From NCBI RefSeq assembly GCF_020873875.1, contig NZ_JAHWGU010000002.1, positions 124,001 through 188,000 of the forward strand: a stretch of 64,000 nt of DNA. The letters run 5' to 3'. Of this stretch, positions 8,352 to 16,246 are shown piece after piece (within the stretch, counting starts at the first letter, position 1; each line of letters opens with the position of its first letter). Origin of the DNA: Actinoplanes sp. DH11 (GTDB taxonomy: Bacteria > Actinomycetota > Actinomycetes > Mycobacteriales > Micromonosporaceae). Under the pieces are notes generated by a model. That model was given only the letters and a program-made list of their open reading frames with translations, did not search any database and was not told the origin of the DNA. The position numbers and the translations under genes are program-made.

Positions 8352-9397
8352 GCGAGCAGAGGCAGGCCGCTGGAGGTGGCATGAGCGTCCGGGGGCGGGT
8401 CGTTCTGCTTGCGGTGATTCTGGTCGTCTCGCTGGTGGGCGCCGGCGGTTACGTCTGGAAGGTCCGCCAGGACCAGGCCGCCCAGCTGGCCCAGGCACCG
8501 GCGGTGGCCTCCGGCGGCGACGTCGCCGCGCTGCGCGGCCGGCCCCATCTGATCTTCCGGAGTACCGCGCTGGGCCAGGGTTACGGCCAGGTCGCGGTGG
8601 TGCCGCTGAGCGACCCGGGCGGCCCGCGGGCGTTCACCCCGGCCACCTGCGAGCGGGTCTACGCGACGGCCGCGGACGCCATCTGCCTCTCCGCCGACCG
8701 GGGCATCGTGACCACCTACAAGGCGCAGCTGCTGGACCCGGCCTGGGCGCCGGTCCGGGACCTGCCGCTGACCGGGCTGCCGAGCCGGGCCCGGCTCTCC
8801 CGGGACGGGTCGCTGGTGGCCACCACGACGTTCGTCTACGGCGACTCCTACGCCAACCCGGGGCAGTTCTCCACCCGGACCATCGTGACCCGCACCGACG
8901 GCGAGGTGGTCGGCGACATCGAGCAGTTCAAGCTCGTCGTCGACGGCCGGACCGTCAGCGCGGTCGACAAGAACATGTGGGGCGTCACGTTCTTCGACGA
9001 CGACAAGTTCTATGCGACCGCGTCGTCCGGCGGCAAGACGTGGCTTGTCGAGGGCACCCTGGCCGGCCGGACGGTGACCGCGGTCCGCGAGGACGTGGAG
9101 TGCCCGTCTCTGTCGCCGGACCGGACCCGGGTCGCCTTCAAGAAGCACGGTGACCTGCCGGCGGGCAGGTGGCGGCTGGCGGTCCACGACCTGCGGACCG
9201 GCGAGGAGACCGTGCTGGCCGAGACCCGCAGCGTCGACGACCAGGTGGAGTGGCTGGACGACGAGACGATCGTCTACGGCCTGGCCCGCGAGGACGCCTC
9301 GTCGGCGTCGAGCGACGTGTGGTCGGTGCCGGCGGACGGGACGGGTACGCCGAAGGTGCTCGTCAGTGATGCCTGGTCGCCCGCGGTGGTGCGCTGA
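8348..9397 (+). CDS. membrane-anchored beta-propeller (TolB-like) protein
   Basis: Protein of about 349 residues with one N-terminal membrane segment (about 15-35) and an extracytoplasmic region of repeated beta-strand blades, including CPSLSPDRTRVAFKK and EWLDDETIVYGL, which resemble WD40-like TolB/DPP-IV propeller repeats. It has no catalytic motif I can name. The first ATG overlaps the transporter stop; a second ATG at 8381 sits four bases after GGAGG-like sequence and may be used instead. Coupling to the transporter suggests they act together, perhaps as a sensor or scaffold. A 13-base direct duplication covers the stop codon. Confidence 0.65.
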   Translation: MSEQRQAAGGGMSVRGRVVLLAVILVVSLVGAGGYVWKVRQDQAAQLAQAPAVASGGDVAALRGRPHLIFRSTALGQGYGQVAVVPLSDPGGPRAFTPATCERVYATAADAICLSADRGIVTTYKAQLLDPAWAPVRDLPLTGLPSRARLSRDGSLVATTTFVYGDSYANPGQFSTRTIVTRTDGEVVGDIEQFKLVVDGRTVSAVDKNMWGVTFFDDDKFYATASSGGKTWLVEGTLAGRTVTAVREDVECPSLSPDRTRVAFKKHGDLPAGRWRLAVHDLRTGEETVLAETRSVDDQVEWLDDETIVYGLAREDASSASSDVWSVPADGTGTPKVLVSDAWSPAVVR

Positions 9398-9435
9398 TGC
9401 CGGTGGTGCGCTGACCGGCGTACCCGTGCAGGAAA

Positions 9436-9467
9436 GAGGGCGGCGAGGCTCCTGGCCTGCCGCCCTC
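9436..9467. terminator. bidirectional terminator hairpin
   Basis: GAGGGCGGC (9436-9444) pairs perfectly with GCCGCCCTC (9459-9467), with further AGG/CCT pairing inside. It lies between two convergent genes and can serve both. Confidence 0.6.
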
Positions 9468-9478
9468 CGGTGCCGGTC

Positions 9479-10435
9479 TCAGCCGTCCGAGGGCACCTCG
9501 GTGCCGTTCTCCCAGACGTTGCCGCTCCAGACGTTGCCCTCGCCGGCGGCGTGGAACGAGGTGACCGCCCCGAACGAGCCGCACGTGCCGGTGGGGCCGC
9601 GTTCGAACACGTTGTCCCGCACCACGATCTTGGAGAACTCGGTGCCGAACTTCTTCTTCGGGTCGTAGCCGCCGTAGAAGCAGTACGAGAACTGGTCGGA
9701 GCCGACGAACAGGTTGCCCTGCACCGTGTAGTCGGTGTTCGGCCCGAAGTCGCCGAAGATCGACGCGTCGGCCGTGCAGCCGCCACCGGCCGCGTTGGTC
9801 TTGTGGTCGCAGGCGAGCGTGTTGCCGATCAGCTTGATGCCGACGCCGCCGTTGGAGAGGAAGGCGTTGAGGTGCCAGTCCTCGCCCTCCGGGACGAACT
9901 GTCCGTGCAGGTAGGAGTCCTGGATCAGGCAGTTCTTGTAGCAGTTGACGCTGTTCTGGCCGCCCCGGATGTCGGAGCGCAGCACCGTCACGTTCTCGAA
10001 GCCGACGGTATGGTCGTAGGCCTGGCCGCCGTCGACGTCCGAGTCCTCGATGCGCAGCGAGTGGCCCGCGCCCTCCACCTTGATCACACCGGTGACCTTG
10101 CTGTTGCGGATCACCACGTCGGCGGCCTGAATAATCAGCGAGCACGTCACGTCCTGCCCCTGGATCACCGTCCCGCTGTCAGTGATCTTGCAGGGGCCGT
10201 CGTACGCCTCCAGCGACACCCCCGCCGGCACCCCGGTGCAGTCCGCGTCCGGGAAACTCCGCGCCGATCCCGCCGGCCCCTTGCTCGCGGTGGTGCAGGC
10301 GCCGTTCGTCGGACCGCTCGCCGTGTCGCCGCCGGAGTCCCGCTGTTGCAGCACGAAAAACACGGCGGCGCCCACGGCCAGCACGGCCGTGAGCGCCACC
10401 AGGACGTACGGGATCCGGCGCGCGCGGGGTTTCAC
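9479..10435 (-). CDS. secreted or anchored parallel beta-helix protein
   Basis: Protein of 318 residues with an N-terminal membrane segment (YVLVALTAVLAVGAAVFFVL) and a right-handed parallel beta-helix of the polysaccharide lyase/hydrolase type: ladders such as SLIIQAADVVIRNSKVTG and VVRDNVFERG recur. Paired Cys residues suggest disulfides and an outside location. The GTG at 10435 follows GGAG by five bases; GTG at 10450 is also possible. It is the last gene of the carrier/ligase/decarboxylase operon. Its CTGVPAG block and first coils match the beta-helix gene at 14905, so they are paralogs. No catalytic residues could be assigned; lyase, hydrolase or polymer-binding roles are all open. Confidence 0.75.
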   Translation of the reverse strand: MKPRARRIPYVLVALTAVLAVGAAVFFVLQQRDSGGDTASGPTNGACTTASKGPAGSARSFPDADCTGVPAGVSLEAYDGPCKITDSGTVIQGQDVTCSLIIQAADVVIRNSKVTGVIKVEGAGHSLRIEDSDVDGGQAYDHTVGFENVTVLRSDIRGGQNSVNCYKNCLIQDSYLHGQFVPEGEDWHLNAFLSNGGVGIKLIGNTLACDHKTNAAGGGCTADASIFGDFGPNTDYTVQGNLFVGSDQFSYCFYGGYDPKKKFGTEFSKIVVRDNVFERGPTGTCGSFGAVTSFHAAGEGNVWSGNVWENGTEVPSDG

Positions 10436-10457
10436 ACCGTCTCCGCGCACGACGGGC

Positions 10458-10721
10458 TCAGCTCTTCTTCTCGGCGACGAACGCGGTGAGGGTGCCGAGG
10501 GTCTCGAACACCTCGGCGGTCACGTCCTCGTCGTCGACGGAGATGCCGAAGCGCTCCTCGAGCGAGGCGACGAGTTCGAGCACCGCCATCGAGTCCAGCT
10601 CCGGCAGGCTGCCGAGCAGCTCGGTGCCGGCGTCGATCGACGCGGCGCGGTCCTGGATGCCGAGCGTCTCGACGAGAACCGCCTTGACCTCGTCGAGCAG
10701 GGCAGCGCTGGTCAGGTCCAT
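10458..10721 (-). CDS. acyl carrier protein
   Basis: Four-helix carrier protein of 87 residues. Ser44 in ELDSMAVLEL is the expected phosphopantetheine site (DSM instead of the commoner DSL), and ERFGISVDDEDVT is the usual helix-III region. ATG follows GGAGGA by seven bases, a strong site. It lies between the PLP decarboxylase and the beta-helix gene in one leftward operon with an AMP-forming ligase, which most likely loads it. There is no ketosynthase nearby, so it is a stand-alone carrier, like DltC or the carriers of exosortase-associated EPS loci, and not part of a polyketide pathway. Confidence 0.92.
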   Translation of the reverse strand: MDLTSAALLDEVKAVLVETLGIQDRAASIDAGTELLGSLPELDSMAVLELVASLEERFGISVDDEDVTAEVFETLGTLTAFVAEKKS

Positions 10722-10747
10722 CTTCGTTCCTCCGTGGTGTTGCGGTG

Positions 10748-11974
10748 TCAGACGAGCATCTCGGCGGCAGCCGGGTGGCTCAGGAAGGCGGCAGGGCTCG
10801 CGGTGAGACCGTAGGCCCCGGCCTGGAACAGCACGATCAGGTCGCCGACGTCGGCGCGGGGCAGGGTAACACTGTCGCCGAGCAGGTCCAGCGGGGTGCA
10901 CAGCGACCCGACCACGGTGACCGTCTCGACCGGTTCCTGCTCGAACCGGTTGCCGACGACGAGCGGGTAGTTGCGGCGGATGACCGCGCCGAAGTTGCCG
11001 GACGCGGCGAGCTGGTGGTGCAGGCCGCCGTCGACGACCAGGAAGGTCTTGCCGCGGGACTCCTTGCGGTCGACGACCCGGGTGACGTAGACGCCGGACT
11101 CGCCGACGATGTAGCGGCCGAGTTCGATGACGACCCTGGCCTCGGGCAGCCGCGGCCGCAACGTGCCGGTCATCAGCTCCGTCAGGTTGGCGCCCACGGC
11201 GGCCAGGTCCAGCGGCTGATCCTTGCCGGTGTACGGGATACCGAAGCCGCCGCCGAGGTTCACGTAGCGCACCGGGGTGGGCGCGTCCTCGGCCAGCCGC
11301 AGCACCAGGTCAACGGTGTGCCGCTGGGCGTCCATCAGGCTCTCCGCGCGCAGGTTCTGCGAACCGGCGAACACGTGGAAGCCGAGGAACTCCAGGTCGG
11401 TCGCGCCGAGCTGCTTGAGCAGCGCGGGCACCCGCTCGGCGTCGACGCCGAACTGCTGCGGGCCGCCACCCATCCGCATGCCGGAGCCCTTGAGCGCGAA
11501 GTCCGGGTTGACCCGCACGGCGACCCGCGGCCGGACGCCGAGCGCGTCACCGATCCGGGCGGCGCGGTCGGCCTCGTTCTCCGACTCCATCTCGATGGTC
11601 ACCCCGGCGGCGACCGCCTGGCGCAGCTCGGCGTCGGTCTTGCCGGGCCCGGCGAAGCTGACCCGCTGCGGCGGCACCGTGGTGTCGAGCGCCACCAGCA
11701 TCTCGGCGGACGAGGCCACGTCGAACGAGTCGACCAGGCCGCTGAGGTGCTGCACGACCGCCGGCATCGGGTTGGCCTTGACCGCGTAGCTGAGCTGCAC
11801 GTCGGCCGGCAGCGCCGCCCGCAACGACCGGATCCGGTCGGTGATCAGGCCGCGGTCGTAGGCGAAGTACGGCGTGGAGCCGGCCCGCGCGGCGAGCCGG
11901 CTGACCGGGATGCCGCCGACGGCCAGTTCGCCGCCGGCGGTTCCGAAGGCGGCCACGGTGGGGTGGACGGTCAT
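10748..11974 (-). CDS. PLP-dependent decarboxylase, type III fold (exosortase-associated type)
   Basis: Alanine-racemase-fold decarboxylase of 408 residues related to diaminopimelate and ornithine decarboxylases. All active-site parts are present: PLP Lys66 in SYAVKANPMP, FHVFAGSQ, the phosphate loop GGGFGIPY, and the C-terminal SLCTPLDLLGD with its Cys and Asp. The ending AYGLTASPAAFLSHPAAAEM is like the decarboxylases found beside exosortase A/PEP-CTERM EPS loci rather than LysA. The ATG overlaps the ligase stop (ATGA). It could decarboxylate an amino acid free or tethered to the carrier protein, giving an amine for polymer modification; this is inferred. Confidence 0.88.
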   Translation of the reverse strand: MTVHPTVAAFGTAGGELAVGGIPVSRLAARAGSTPYFAYDRGLITDRIRSLRAALPADVQLSYAVKANPMPAVVQHLSGLVDSFDVASSAEMLVALDTTVPPQRVSFAGPGKTDAELRQAVAAGVTIEMESENEADRAARIGDALGVRPRVAVRVNPDFALKGSGMRMGGGPQQFGVDAERVPALLKQLGATDLEFLGFHVFAGSQNLRAESLMDAQRHTVDLVLRLAEDAPTPVRYVNLGGGFGIPYTGKDQPLDLAAVGANLTELMTGTLRPRLPEARVVIELGRYIVGESGVYVTRVVDRKESRGKTFLVVDGGLHHQLAASGNFGAVIRRNYPLVVGNRFEQEPVETVTVVGSLCTPLDLLGDSVTLPRADVGDLIVLFQAGAYGLTASPAAFLSHPAAAEMLV

Positions 11975-13539
11975 GCGCTCAGCTCCTGGCGGATGAGGTT
12001 GCGGTCGAACTTGCCGTTGGGCGAACGGGGCAGCTCGGTGCGTACCTCGATCTGCTTCGGCAGCATGTAGATCGGCAGTTCCTGCTTGAGCCGGTCGAGC
12101 AGGGCGGCCTGGTCGAGCTCGGCGCCCTCCGGCGGGCTGACCACGAGCGCGATCCGGTGGCCGAGCTTGGGGTCGGGCAGGCCGAGGGCGACGGCGTCGC
12201 GGACCAGGCCGGTGCCGAACGCCACCTCCTCGATCTCGGTGGGGCTGACCCGGTAACCGGAGGTCTTGATCATGTCGTCGGTGCGGCCGACGAAGTAGAG
12301 GAAGCCCTCCTCGTCGCGGACCACCGTGTCACCGGACCAGACCACCAGCTCCGGTGCGAGCGCGCCCTCGCGGGCGGGCAGCGGCTTGAAGCGCTGCGCG
12401 GTGCGTTCCGGGTCGTTCCAGTAGCCCAGGGCCACCAGGGCGCCGCGGTGCACCAGTTCGCCCTCCTCCCCCGGGTCGCACTCGGTGCCGTCCGGGCGGA
12501 CCACCAGGATCTCCGCGTCCGGGATCGCCTTGCCGATCGAGTCGGGACGGCGGTCGACCTGCTCGGGGTCGAGGTAGGTGGAGCGGAAGGCCTCGGTCAG
12601 CCCGTACATCAGGAAGGGCCGGGCGGCCGGGAAGATCTCCCGCAGCCGGTCCAGCGTGGTCCGCGGCATCCGGCCGCCGGTGTTGGCGAAGTAGCGCAGC
12701 GAACCGGTGGCCTCGGGCGTCCAGTTCTGCTCGACCAGCTGCACCCAGAGCGGGGGCACACAGGTCAGCCCGGTGACGCCGTGCTTGGCGCAGAGCCGGA
12801 CCACGTCGCGGGGCAGCAGGTAGTTGGTGAGAACCACGTGCGCCCCGACGGCGAACGCCGTGGTGAGCTGGCTGAAGCCGGCGTCGAAGCTGAGCGGCAG
12901 CACCGAGAGGATGACGTCGTCCGCGGTGTTGCCGAGGTAGGTGCTGACACTCTCCGCGCCGACGATCAGGTTGCGGTGCGAGAGGACCACGCCCTTGGGC
13001 CGGCCGGTGCTGCCGGAGGTGTAGAGGATCGCGGCCACGTCGGCGTCGATGCCACCGGCGTCCGGCGAGCCGGACCGCTGCTCGACAAGGGCGTCCCAGC
13101 CGGACACCGTGTAGTCGGCCTCGGCGGTCGCCCCGGCACCCTCGGCGCCGACCAGCACGACCCGCTCGACCGACTTGAGGCTCTCCAGCTCGTCCCGGAG
13201 CAGCTCGAGCCGCTCCGGCGTGGTCACCAGCACCCGCACGTCGCAGTCGGCCAGGATGTGACCGACCTGCCGGGGCCGCAGCACCGGGTTGACCGGGACG
13301 AAGACGGCGCCCGCCGCCGAGGTGCCGAAGATCGCGGCCACCGTCTCGATCCGCTTGTCCAGCCAGACCGCCACCCGGTCGCCGCGGCCGGTGCCCAGGC
13401 CGCGCAGCCCGCGAGCCGCGTTGAGCGTGAGGTCACGCAGCTCGGCGTAGCTCAGCGTCCGGTCCTTGAACGTGAGTGCGGCGGCGTCCGGTGACACCTC
13501 GGCCGAGCCGGTGAGCAGATCGTGCAGGCGGATGCGCAT
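11971..13539 (-). CDS. AMP-forming acyl/aminoacyl ligase (adenylation enzyme)
   Basis: ANL-superfamily ligase of 522 residues. The ATP loop YTSGSTGRPKGVV (about 180), MYGLTEAF (about 315), the SGDTV and GRTDDMIKTSGYRVS hinge region (about 400-425) and the C-terminal PNGKFDRN with the catalytic Lys are intact. It activates a carboxylic or amino acid as the adenylate and probably transfers it to the adjacent acyl carrier protein. ATG at 13539 has AAGGAAG nine bases upstream; a GTG at 13578 that overlaps the GNAT stop is an alternative. Ligase, decarboxylase and carrier protein in this order match a gene set of proteobacterial exosortase A loci. Confidence 0.9.
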   Translation of the reverse strand: MRIRLHDLLTGSAEVSPDAAALTFKDRTLSYAELRDLTLNAARGLRGLGTGRGDRVAVWLDKRIETVAAIFGTSAAGAVFVPVNPVLRPRQVGHILADCDVRVLVTTPERLELLRDELESLKSVERVVLVGAEGAGATAEADYTVSGWDALVEQRSGSPDAGGIDADVAAILYTSGSTGRPKGVVLSHRNLIVGAESVSTYLGNTADDVILSVLPLSFDAGFSQLTTAFAVGAHVVLTNYLLPRDVVRLCAKHGVTGLTCVPPLWVQLVEQNWTPEATGSLRYFANTGGRMPRTTLDRLREIFPAARPFLMYGLTEAFRSTYLDPEQVDRRPDSIGKAIPDAEILVVRPDGTECDPGEEGELVHRGALVALGYWNDPERTAQRFKPLPAREGALAPELVVWSGDTVVRDEEGFLYFVGRTDDMIKTSGYRVSPTEIEEVAFGTGLVRDAVALGLPDPKLGHRIALVVSPPEGAELDQAALLDRLKQELPIYMLPKQIEVRTELPRSPNGKFDRNLIRQELSA

Positions 13540-13574
13540 GTGGTGCTTCTTCCTTGAGACTCGAGACCCGGCGG

Positions 13575-14435
13575 TCACCAGCTGAGGCAGACGAGTTCGC
13601 TGTAGAGGTAGTCGACGTCGGGATCCGCGACCGCGTCGCCGAGGACCATCTTGCGACGCGGGTTGGCGAGCGGCCGGCCACCGGGCAGCGAGCCGCCGAC
13701 GATCCGCTGCTCGGCCAGGGTCGCCGGGATGCCGTGCCGCAGCAGCAGGTGGCGGGAGACCTGCCGGAACATCCGGCGGAAGAGGGCGGGATCACTCACA
13801 TACAGGATCGAGGCGAAGAGCGGCAGGCCCTTGCGCCGGTCCTTGCGGAAGATCACGTAACAGGTCTCGTCGCCGCGGGTCAGCAGCAGGTGCCGTGCTG
13901 CCGCGGTGTCCGCGTGGTCCTGGAAGATCTGCAGCTCGCGGCCGGTGAGCGCGCGGGCGATCGCGGCCCGGTCGGCGGTGACCGAGCCGGCGCCGGGCAG
14001 CGGCGGGCCGGGCAGGTTCGGCACGAGCTCGGTGGCGGTGTCCAGGAACCGGAAGCCGCGGCGGGTGTTGACCGGCACCACGTTGCCGCTGGGCGACAGG
14101 TCGGTGTAGACGTCGCAGCCCTGGTCGAGCAGCGCCTTGAGCAGGCGCAGGCTGTGGAACCGCTGCTCCGGCCTGACGCACCAGGCGCCGAGGTTGCAGA
14201 ACCGCAGGCTGCGACCGCCGACGGTGCGGTCGGAGTAGAAGGCGAGGTACGCCCCGACCACCGTGCCGTCGTCGGCCCGCAGGTGGAAACCGTGGTTGGG
14301 TGCGTCGACCTTCCACGGCACGTCGACCGCTCGCGCCCAGGCCTCGGCGGAGACCTTGTCGTTGAGGTTCCGGTGCAGGAAGTCCGCGACCTCCGGCAGA
14401 TCCGAGCCGGTGACGGCGCTGACCCGAACTCCCAT
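13575..14435 (-). CDS. GNAT-fold acyltransferase, first gene of the carrier/ligase operon
   Basis: Protein of 286 residues. Residues 1-130 resemble a GNAT domain: a short helix after the first strand (SDLPEVADFLHRNLN), then GAYLAFYSDRTVGG and CVRPEQRFHSLRLLKALL, the acyl-CoA-binding loop and helix. The C-terminal half is less typical (CYVIFRKDRRKGLPLFASIL) and may be a second GNAT-like half, as in FemX/FemAB-type enzymes. It heads the leftward operon with the ligase, decarboxylase and carrier protein, so it may move the carrier-bound acyl or aminoacyl group onto a sugar or protein. The donor and acceptor are unknown. Confidence 0.7.
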   Translation of the reverse strand: MGVRVSAVTGSDLPEVADFLHRNLNDKVSAEAWARAVDVPWKVDAPNHGFHLRADDGTVVGAYLAFYSDRTVGGRSLRFCNLGAWCVRPEQRFHSLRLLKALLDQGCDVYTDLSPSGNVVPVNTRRGFRFLDTATELVPNLPGPPLPGAGSVTADRAAIARALTGRELQIFQDHADTAAARHLLLTRGDETCYVIFRKDRRKGLPLFASILYVSDPALFRRMFRQVSRHLLLRHGIPATLAEQRIVGGSLPGGRPLANPRRKMVLGDAVADPDVDYLYSELVCLSW

Positions 14436-14904
14436 CTAGCTCGCCGCTCCACTCGCCCGGCGGCGCTGTCCGGCACCGCCGCGAACACGGCGTCCGGTCA
14501 TGGGATTCATGTGTGTGCCCTTCGGTTGCTCGGCTCGGGCCGACGATACCGTGACGCGGCGACGGGTCGCCGCCGCTGTGCCGGGTTTCCGTCACTCCGG
14601 ATCGCCGATACGACCGGTCCTCCAACCGGCCCGGCCGCACCGGCGGGCGAGTACCGGACGAACGGAGGATTGCCAGCTCGGAGCGCCCGGCCGGAGCCCG
14701 TTTCGGGGTGGATATCACCTGATCGGCGGGGATCGGCAGAATTGCCAGCAAATATGATTGAGCAATTCTTGGCTGTTCCTTAAGTGCGCAGCACCGGCAG
14801 GCCCACATCACCCTCGGGATCTTCTAAGATGCTCTGGTTGCCCCATGCAGAAGCACTCTCGATGACCGCCCGGGACCGGGCACATCATGAGGAGATCGCA
14901 CCAG
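14436..14904. other. 469-base gap between divergent operons
   Basis: This gap must hold promoters for the leftward GNAT operon and the rightward beta-helix gene. The right part (about 14725-14785) is notably AT-richer than its surroundings and contains an inverted repeat and a TATGAT hexamer. The left part is GC-rich with no feature I can name. Confidence 0.5.
14739..14768. promoter_or_regulatory. inverted repeat with TATGAT, possible operator
   Basis: GAATTGC (14739-14745) is repeated inverted as GCAATTC (14762-14768). The 16-base spacer contains TATGAT (14753-14758), a good -10 hexamer on the plus strand. No matching -35 is seen. The symmetry and low GC suggest a regulator-binding site over a promoter. 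Confidence 0.35.
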
Positions 14905-16107
14905 ATGAAGCATCGCCGTAATTTCTTTGTCGGCCGCGGAAAGAAAGGATTCGTGCTCGTTTTCTGCGCCGTTTTCCTTTCCGTCTCCGGCATCTTCGCC
15001 CTGGGCTCCTGGGCCCGGAGCGGCGGATGGGGGGACCAGGACGGGCAAGTGCCCGAAGCGGTGGCGAAACGGCACATCTCGCCGAACTGGAACGATCCCC
15101 GCTCGGCCGCGCCCACCACGTCGCCGTCCGGCTCCCGCGCGAGCTCCGCCTCGGCGAGCCCGTCGGTGTCGCCGAGCAAGTCACCGGCGAAGCCGAGCTC
15201 CTCGGCGAGCCCGGCACCCGGCAAGAAACCGGCGGCCACCAGCACCACCAAGGCCACCGAGCCGGCCACCGACGACGGCGTCGCCAGCGTCGGCGGAAAC
15301 TGCGCCCTGCCCCGCTACCCCACCGCCGCCTGCACCGGCGTGCCGGCGGGCTGGAAGCCCAAGCGCACCACGAACGGCGACCTGACCATCACCAAGAACG
15401 GCACGGTGGTCGAGGACCGGCTGGTCACCGGCAGCATCATCGTGCGGGCCGCCGACGTGACGATCCGCAACACCCGGGTCTACGGCTCGATCGACAACTT
15501 CCACGGCAACGAGATCTACGGGCACACCCGGATCGAGGACACCGAGGTGGTCAACCCGCCCGGCCAGGAGTACTCGCAGAACGACCAGTACGCGTTCGGC
15601 GTCGCGAACTACACCTGCCTGCGCTGCAAGGTGATCAACCGGCTGGAGGGCTTCCGGGTCGGCGCCGCCGACTACTCCGGCGCCGGTTCGGTGCTCATCC
15701 AGGACTCGTTCGCCCAGCTCGCGGTGCCGCCGGGCATGTGCGCCTCGTCCGACCCGCACGGCGACGGCCTCCAGGCCTACGGCGGCCCGAAGGTGACCCT
15801 CCGGCACAACACCATCGACCAGCGGCGCGACGACTGCCCGACGGCCCCGGTCTTCATCCCGGACCAGGGCAACGCGGGCGGCACGGTGGTGGACAACGTC
15901 CTCGCCGGCGGCGGCTACGCGCTGCGCCTGACGGGCGGCAAGTTCGCCGCCGTGACCGGCAACAAAATCGTCCAGGGCAGTTTCGCCTACGGCCCGGTCG
16001 AGATCTCCTGCTCGCTGGTCTCGGAATTCTCCGGTAACGCCACGGTGAAGTACGACTTCGCCACCGGAAAGGTGACCGGCCAGGTGAAGGCCATCAACGA
16101 GTGCTGA
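14905..16107 (+). CDS. secreted or anchored parallel beta-helix protein (paralog)
   Basis: Protein of 400 residues: basic N-terminus and membrane segment (about 15-38), a Ser/Pro/Lys/Ala-rich linker (about 70-125) that probably crosses the wall, then a right-handed beta-helix domain with coils such as SIIVRAADVTIRNTRVYG. The CTGVPAGW block and the order of coils match the protein at 9479. Conserved Cys residues suggest disulfides. ATG at 14905 follows AGGAG by ten bases and was preferred over ATG at 14887. It is transcribed alone and ends in a strong terminator. Likely acts on or binds the exported polymer; no catalytic residue was assigned. Confidence 0.75.
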   Translation: MKHRRNFFVGRGKKGFVLVFCAVFLSVSGIFALGSWARSGGWGDQDGQVPEAVAKRHISPNWNDPRSAAPTTSPSGSRASSASASPSVSPSKSPAKPSSSASPAPGKKPAATSTTKATEPATDDGVASVGGNCALPRYPTAACTGVPAGWKPKRTTNGDLTITKNGTVVEDRLVTGSIIVRAADVTIRNTRVYGSIDNFHGNEIYGHTRIEDTEVVNPPGQEYSQNDQYAFGVANYTCLRCKVINRLEGFRVGAADYSGAGSVLIQDSFAQLAVPPGMCASSDPHGDGLQAYGGPKVTLRHNTIDQRRDDCPTAPVFIPDQGNAGGTVVDNVLAGGGYALRLTGGKFAAVTGNKIVQGSFAYGPVEISCSLVSEFSGNATVKYDFATGKVTGQVKAINEC

Positions 16108-16122
16108 TGCGGTGACACCGCG

Positions 16123-16157
16123 AAGGGGCCCTGCCGGTTGCCGGCAGGGCCCCTTTT
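16123..16157 (+). terminator. intrinsic terminator
   Basis: A perfect 13-base GC stem, flanked by AA/TT pairs, with a TTG loop and a TTTT tail follows the beta-helix gene. It is the clearest rho-independent terminator in the window. Confidence 0.9.
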
Positions 16158-16246
16158 CGCTTGTCGAACCGGTCGATGCCGGACGTCGAACTTTAAGTCT
16201 TCCTTAAATCGTGATCCCGGCGGTCCGGGAATCCGTATCGCCTGAA

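Noticed and set aside
9382-9413. Tandem duplication across the stop codon of the beta-propeller gene
   Set aside because: A 13-base direct repeat is real but too short to be a gene or element; it only adds a second stop.
13540-13578. GTG start of the ligase gene overlapping the GNAT stop
   Set aside because: Attractive as coupling, but the ATG at 13539 has a better ribosome-binding site and fits the family's N-terminus; kept only as an alternative.
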